DNA from: Hyphomicrobiaceae bacterium
GTDB lineage: Bacteria > Pseudomonadota > Alphaproteobacteria > Rhizobiales > Hyphomicrobiaceae
DNA length: 45,172 nt
Direction: 5' to 3'
Assembly: GCA_002919265.1 (NCBI GenBank)
Contig: PKEY01000113.1
Coordinates: forward strand, 1 to 45,172
The position numbers were made by a program, and so were the translations under genes. The notes beneath the pieces are model-generated. The model was given only the letters and a program-made list of their open reading frames with translations. It did no database searches and had not been told where the DNA came from. Within the stretch, counting starts at the first letter, position 1. Each line of letters begins with the position of its first letter. Positions 42,628 to 45,172 of the stretch are shown here, piece by piece.

Positions 42628-43191
42628 TCAGTAGCCGAGCTTGAAGTTCAAACCTGCCCGGACGACATCAATGTCAAGATCGTCGTACGCTAGGTACTCG
42701 ATCCGTGCTGTCATTCCTTCGGTGACCTTGCCCTCGAGACCAAAGCCGTAGACGAAGTCCGTTTCGGTATCGCTGCCAGCCCAGTCATCGACATCCGCGA
42801 AGCCGACGCCGGCTGTCGCGTACGCCATGAGCCGTGGGTCAAGCAGGAATCCGAGGCGACCACGGACGCTTCCAAGCCAGTCGACCGACGTCCCATGCCC
42901 GTCGATATCGGACAGAGAAATGTCTGCCTCGGCGCCAATCACCAGCCTATCAGCCTGCCAGTTGTAGCCAATCTGGGCACCACCGATAACGCCGTCACCA
43001 TGCCAAGCATCACCGTAGCCCAAGTGAACGCCCCCGTAGAGGCCTTGCCAAACAGATGTAAACGGCACCTCGGGCGGCGGCTCCGCGTAAGGCGGCGCGC
43101 CTCCGCCCAAATCGGCTGCGCTTGCTGGAGCTGCCATGGCGACGCACGCCATGAACAGCGATCCACAAACTCCCCCTCGCAGCAACTTCAT
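42628..43191 (-). CDS. Outer-membrane beta-barrel protein (Omp25/31-like)
   Basis: A 187-residue protein with a signal peptide (residues 1-26, ending ASA) and a mature N-terminus ADLGGGAPPYAEPPPEV. This proline-rich start precedes WQGLYGGVHLGYGDAW, typical of the rhizobial Omp25/31 barrels. Eight strands are suggested by the alternating hydrophobic pattern, and the C-terminus ARIEYLAYDDLDIDVVRAGLNFKLGY ends in an aromatic residue as barrels do for BAM recognition. ATG 43191 is preferred over 43197 because GGAG lies at a proper distance. Its role is structural or adhesive, as in the family. Confidence 0.9.
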   Translation of the reverse strand: MKLLRGGVCGSLFMACVAMAAPASAADLGGGAPPYAEPPPEVPFTSVWQGLYGGVHLGYGDAWHGDGVIGGAQIGYNWQADRLVIGAEADISLSDIDGHGTSVDWLGSVRGRLGFLLDPRLMAYATAGVGFADVDDWAGSDTETDFVYGFGLEGKVTEGMTARIEYLAYDDLDIDVVRAGLNFKLGY

Positions 43192-43527
43192 TTGCATGCT
43201 CCTTCTATAGAAAACGCCAGCTACCCCGCATGCTTAGCGTTCCGTTCTACGGAGGGGGCAGTTTCGAGAAGTTTGTGGCAGAGATGCGAAATTAAGTTCG
43301 CAAACAGATCAACCTCGAAATCAGACAACAGAACAATTTTTTGCGATAAAATCGTTTAGATTCAACAGCTTACCAATGTGCGCAGCTTTTTCGCAACTGA
43401 GCATTTGTGTGCCCGATTGGTCACGCAATTCAAATCTGCAGGAAACGACTATCTAAATCGGTCGATTTGCTGCTTTTTCCATTAGCGACATAAGTCCAAG
43501 GGTCGGCGCGGTCATAACATCCAGCTC
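43192..43527. other. 336-base intergenic stretch between the barrel and urease genes
   Basis: It is AT-rich compared with its neighbours and contains an A/T-rich segment near 43330-43370 that may be the barrel gene's promoter. No gene, terminator or repeat is recognised. The 3' end of the ureG gene borders it. Confidence 0.5.
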
Positions 43528-44142
43528 TCAACCGAGACCACCGTAGGTCTCGATGAACCGGGCGATCTCCGCAACACCCTCCCCTGACCGAACGTTAGCG
43601 AACACGTACGGCTTGTCGCCGCGCATGCGCCGAGTGTCGCGCTCCATCACCTCGAGGTCAGCGCCGACGTATGGGGCGAGATCGGTCTTGTTGATGACGA
43701 GGAGATCGGACCGCGTAATTCCGGGCCCCCCTTTGCGCGGGATCTTCTCGCCTTGCGCGACGTCGATGACATAGATCGTGAGATCGGCCAGCTCCGGCGA
43801 GAACGTCGCGGCGAGATTGTCGCCGCCGGACTCGATGAAGATGAGATCGAGGTTGGGAAACTTCCGCTTCATCGTCTCAATGGCCGCAAGGTTGATCGAA
43901 CAGTCCTCGCGAATGGCCGTATGGGGGCAGCCTCCCGTCTCTACGCCCATGATCCGCTCCAACGGCAGCGCCTGGGCGCGCATAAGGATTTCCGCGTCCT
44001 CCTTCGTATAGATGTCGTTCGCGATGACGCAGATATCGTAAGTATTGCGGAAATGCTTGCACAACATCTCCGTCAACGTCGTCTTGCCGGAGCCGACCGG
44101 GCCGCCAATTCCAACGCGGAGCGGGCCATGAGGTGACGTCAT
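43528..44142 (-). CDS. ureG: Urease accessory GTPase UreG
   Basis: A 204-residue SIMIBI GTPase. The P-loop is GGPVGSGKT (13-21), the nickel-binding CPH motif is C72-P73-H74 in [13 protein letters not shown], and the guanine specificity motif is INKTDLAP. Residues [21 protein letters not shown] are typical of UreG. It hydrolyses GTP to deliver nickel into urease with UreF and UreD(H). Its start overlaps the ureF stop by four bases (ATGA). The assignment is certain. Confidence 0.98.
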   Translation of the reverse strand: MTSPHGPLRVGIGGPVGSGKTTLTEMLCKHFRNTYDICVIANDIYTKEDAEILMRAQALPLERIMGVETGGCPHTAIREDCSINLAAIETMKRKFPNLDLIFIESGGDNLAATFSPELADLTIYVIDVAQGEKIPRKGGPGITRSDLLVINKTDLAPYVGADLEVMERDTRRMRGDKPYVFANVRSGEGVAEIARFIETYGGLG

Positions 44143-44870
44143 GATCGGAATAGCCTCGTGTGCTGCGTTTCGTGAAGAAGCGAAGCAAGATCCGAGCGCC
44201 AGGTAGCGCTGCCAAGGTCTTCAAGCGTTGCCGTCTCGGCAGAAGCCGCGACAGCGATGAGATCTGGAGTGAGTTGCGCGAGCAGCTGCTGACTTTCGGT
44301 GGGGCCAATGATTGATAGGCGAATTGCTGCCGAAAGCAGATTGCCGACAAATGCAATTGCGTATGCGCGCAGGACGTCCGCCACCGGAATGTGGTGAAGG
44401 GCAGAGGCAACGCCTACGGCGACAGCGTAAACGACATCGCTGCAATCCTGAATGGCCGCCGGCATTGGCCTAGGCGGCGGCCAGGAGGCCTCGATCTGCT
44501 GAAGGAATGAACGGCCCTGCTGGGTTGCCTCAAGAAAACGTTCGGCCGAGGGCTGCAGGGCGGCCGCAAACTCAATTATTTCTCGGAGATTTTCGTCATT
44601 TTCTGTGGCCGCTGCTCGCCAGGCACAGGCGACAAAAATCAGATCATTTTGTAGAGATCCAAATTCCACGAGATCTGCGAGCCACGCCTTCAATGTTTGA
44701 CGATCCCGGATCCAACCCTGATCGACGGCCGCTTCGAGACCGTGGCTATACGCAAATGCACCGACAGGGAAGGCGGGAGACAGCCAAATCTGCAGCAGAA
44801 CCTGCGCCTTTACCTGTTGCGCTTTTTGCGCCACCTCGCGTTGGCCTAACCTGGGTTCAAGACCAGACAC
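44139..44870 (-). CDS. ureF: Urease accessory protein UreF
   Basis: A 243-residue helical protein with [30 protein letters not shown] at residues 26-54, the conserved UreF signature. The middle [30 protein letters not shown] segment is also conserved. UreF bridges UreG to the urease-UreD complex and acts as the fidelity checkpoint for nickel insertion. The gene begins 12 bases after ureE and overlaps ureG. The N-terminal 24 residues are poorly conserved; the start is therefore less certain. Confidence 0.95.
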   Translation of the reverse strand: MSGLEPRLGQREVAQKAQQVKAQVLLQIWLSPAFPVGAFAYSHGLEAAVDQGWIRDRQTLKAWLADLVEFGSLQNDLIFVACAWRAAATENDENLREIIEFAAALQPSAERFLEATQQGRSFLQQIEASWPPPRPMPAAIQDCSDVVYAVAVGVASALHHIPVADVLRAYAIAFVGNLLSAAIRLSIIGPTESQQLLAQLTPDLIAVAASAETATLEDLGSATWRSDLASLLHETQHTRLFRS

Positions 44871-44882
44871 TATCCGACCGAA

Positions 44883-45172
44883 TTAGTACGAATGATCGTG
44901 GTGGTGGTGGCGGTGATGGTGGTGATGATGGCCGTTATGGAGCGGCCCCTTACCACCGTACGCGCCGCCCTCCGGCTCGAAGGGACGCATCACCTCCCGG
45001 ACGTGCGCACCAAGACCAATCACCATCTCTTCCAGGACATGATCGGGCTGAATGTAGATGGCATCAGGCGTGATTTCCGCTGGCGTATGGCGATTGCCGA
45101 TATGCCACGCGATACGGGCCAATGCGTGGGGATTGTCAGCGGAAATTTCGAGCAACGGCTCAGCTGCCGCGA
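44883..45172 (-). CDS. ureE: Urease accessory protein UreE, N-terminus cut by window edge
   Basis: About 96 C-terminal residues are visible. LARIAWHIGNRHTPAEIT and the segment LEEMVIGLGAHVREVMRPFEPEGGAYG are the C-terminal metal-binding domain of UreE; the histidine in GNRH is the conserved dimer-interface nickel ligand. The gene ends with a histidine-rich tail of about 17 residues containing 13 histidines. UreE is the nickel metallochaperone for urease. The tail, seen in Klebsiella but not in all species, adds nickel storage. The frame continues past the right edge. Confidence 0.95.
   Translation of the reverse strand, partial: AAAEPLLEISADNPHALARIAWHIGNRHTPAEITPDAIYIQPDHVLEEMVIGLGAHVREVMRPFEPEGGAYGGKGPLHNGHHHHHHRHHHHDHSY

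Noticed and set aside
43213-43243. AACG and GTTCC upstream of the outer-membrane barrel gene as an EcfG site
   Set aside because: The distance between the two elements is 22 bases instead of 16-17.
1-45172. CRISPR arrays, tRNA, rRNA, insertion sequences, phage genes
   Set aside because: No regularly spaced direct repeats, cloverleaf, ribosomal RNA motifs, transposase motifs or integrase were seen in either strand.

Overview
The window looks like a chromosomal segment from an alphaproteobacterium, most probably of the order Hyphomicrobiales (Rhizobiales). The best evidence is a complete PhyR-NepR-EcfG general stress locus, a system confined to Alphaproteobacteria. An Omp25/31-type outer-membrane barrel, a ku-ligD end-joining pair, ureEFG and a FixK/Fnr-type box agree with this. 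I cannot name the genus. I saw no rRNA, tRNA, CRISPR array, phage gene or intact insertion sequence.

Layout. (1) 1-8.7 kb, minus strand: a glycosyltransferase cut by the left edge, then a four-gene oligopeptide-type ABC importer (fused two-domain ATPase, binding protein, two permeases) and a separate FAD-dependent amine/amino-acid oxidase. (2) 8.7-10.8 kb: a 576-base non-coding stretch ending in a strong orphan terminator, then a tight two-gene module of unknown function (a HHH-containing small protein and a DUF6745-type protein) closed by a textbook terminator. (3) 10.8-20.9 kb: a general-stress island. It holds phyR, nepR and ecfG, two YciE/YciF ferritin-like proteins, a KGG-repeat stress protein, Ku and LigD, a MarR regulator, a DUF378 protein, a PRC-barrel protein and several tiny proteins. 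Sequences matching the EcfG promoter (GGAAC, 16-17 bases, CGTT or close to it) lie in front of at least six of these transcription units. One pair overlaps face to face. (4) 20.9-24 kb, minus: a DevBCA/MacAB-like exporter operon. (5) 24-29.3 kb: a DUF2147 protein, then a minus-strand group of a HAD-IB phosphatase, a class III aminotransferase and two paralogous alpha/beta hydrolases, probably an uncharacterised small-molecule pathway. (6) 29.3-33.4 kb, plus: rlmJ, a cold-shock protein and four small exported proteins. Three of the four share a conserved four-cysteine pattern. (7) 33.4-41.9 kb: fetAB-type exporter, an sdhB-like iron-sulfur protein paired with a type II NADH dehydrogenase, a YbjQ protein with a 600-residue membrane protein, a GFA-family protein, and an accessory FtsH with a FixK/Fnr-like box upstream. 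(8) 42-45.2 kb: a small coiled-coil membrane protein, an outer-membrane barrel and ureG, ureF and ureE (ureE cut by the right edge).

How it fits together: PhyR, once phosphorylated, sequesters NepR and frees EcfG. The promoters seen here predict that EcfG then transcribes its own nepR-ecfG operon and the surrounding stress genes, including, by read-through, Ku/LigD double-strand break repair. The rest of the window is housekeeping transport, respiration and nickel-enzyme maturation, mixed with several conserved genes of unknown function.

All family assignments come from reading the translations and from memory of the families. No database search was run.
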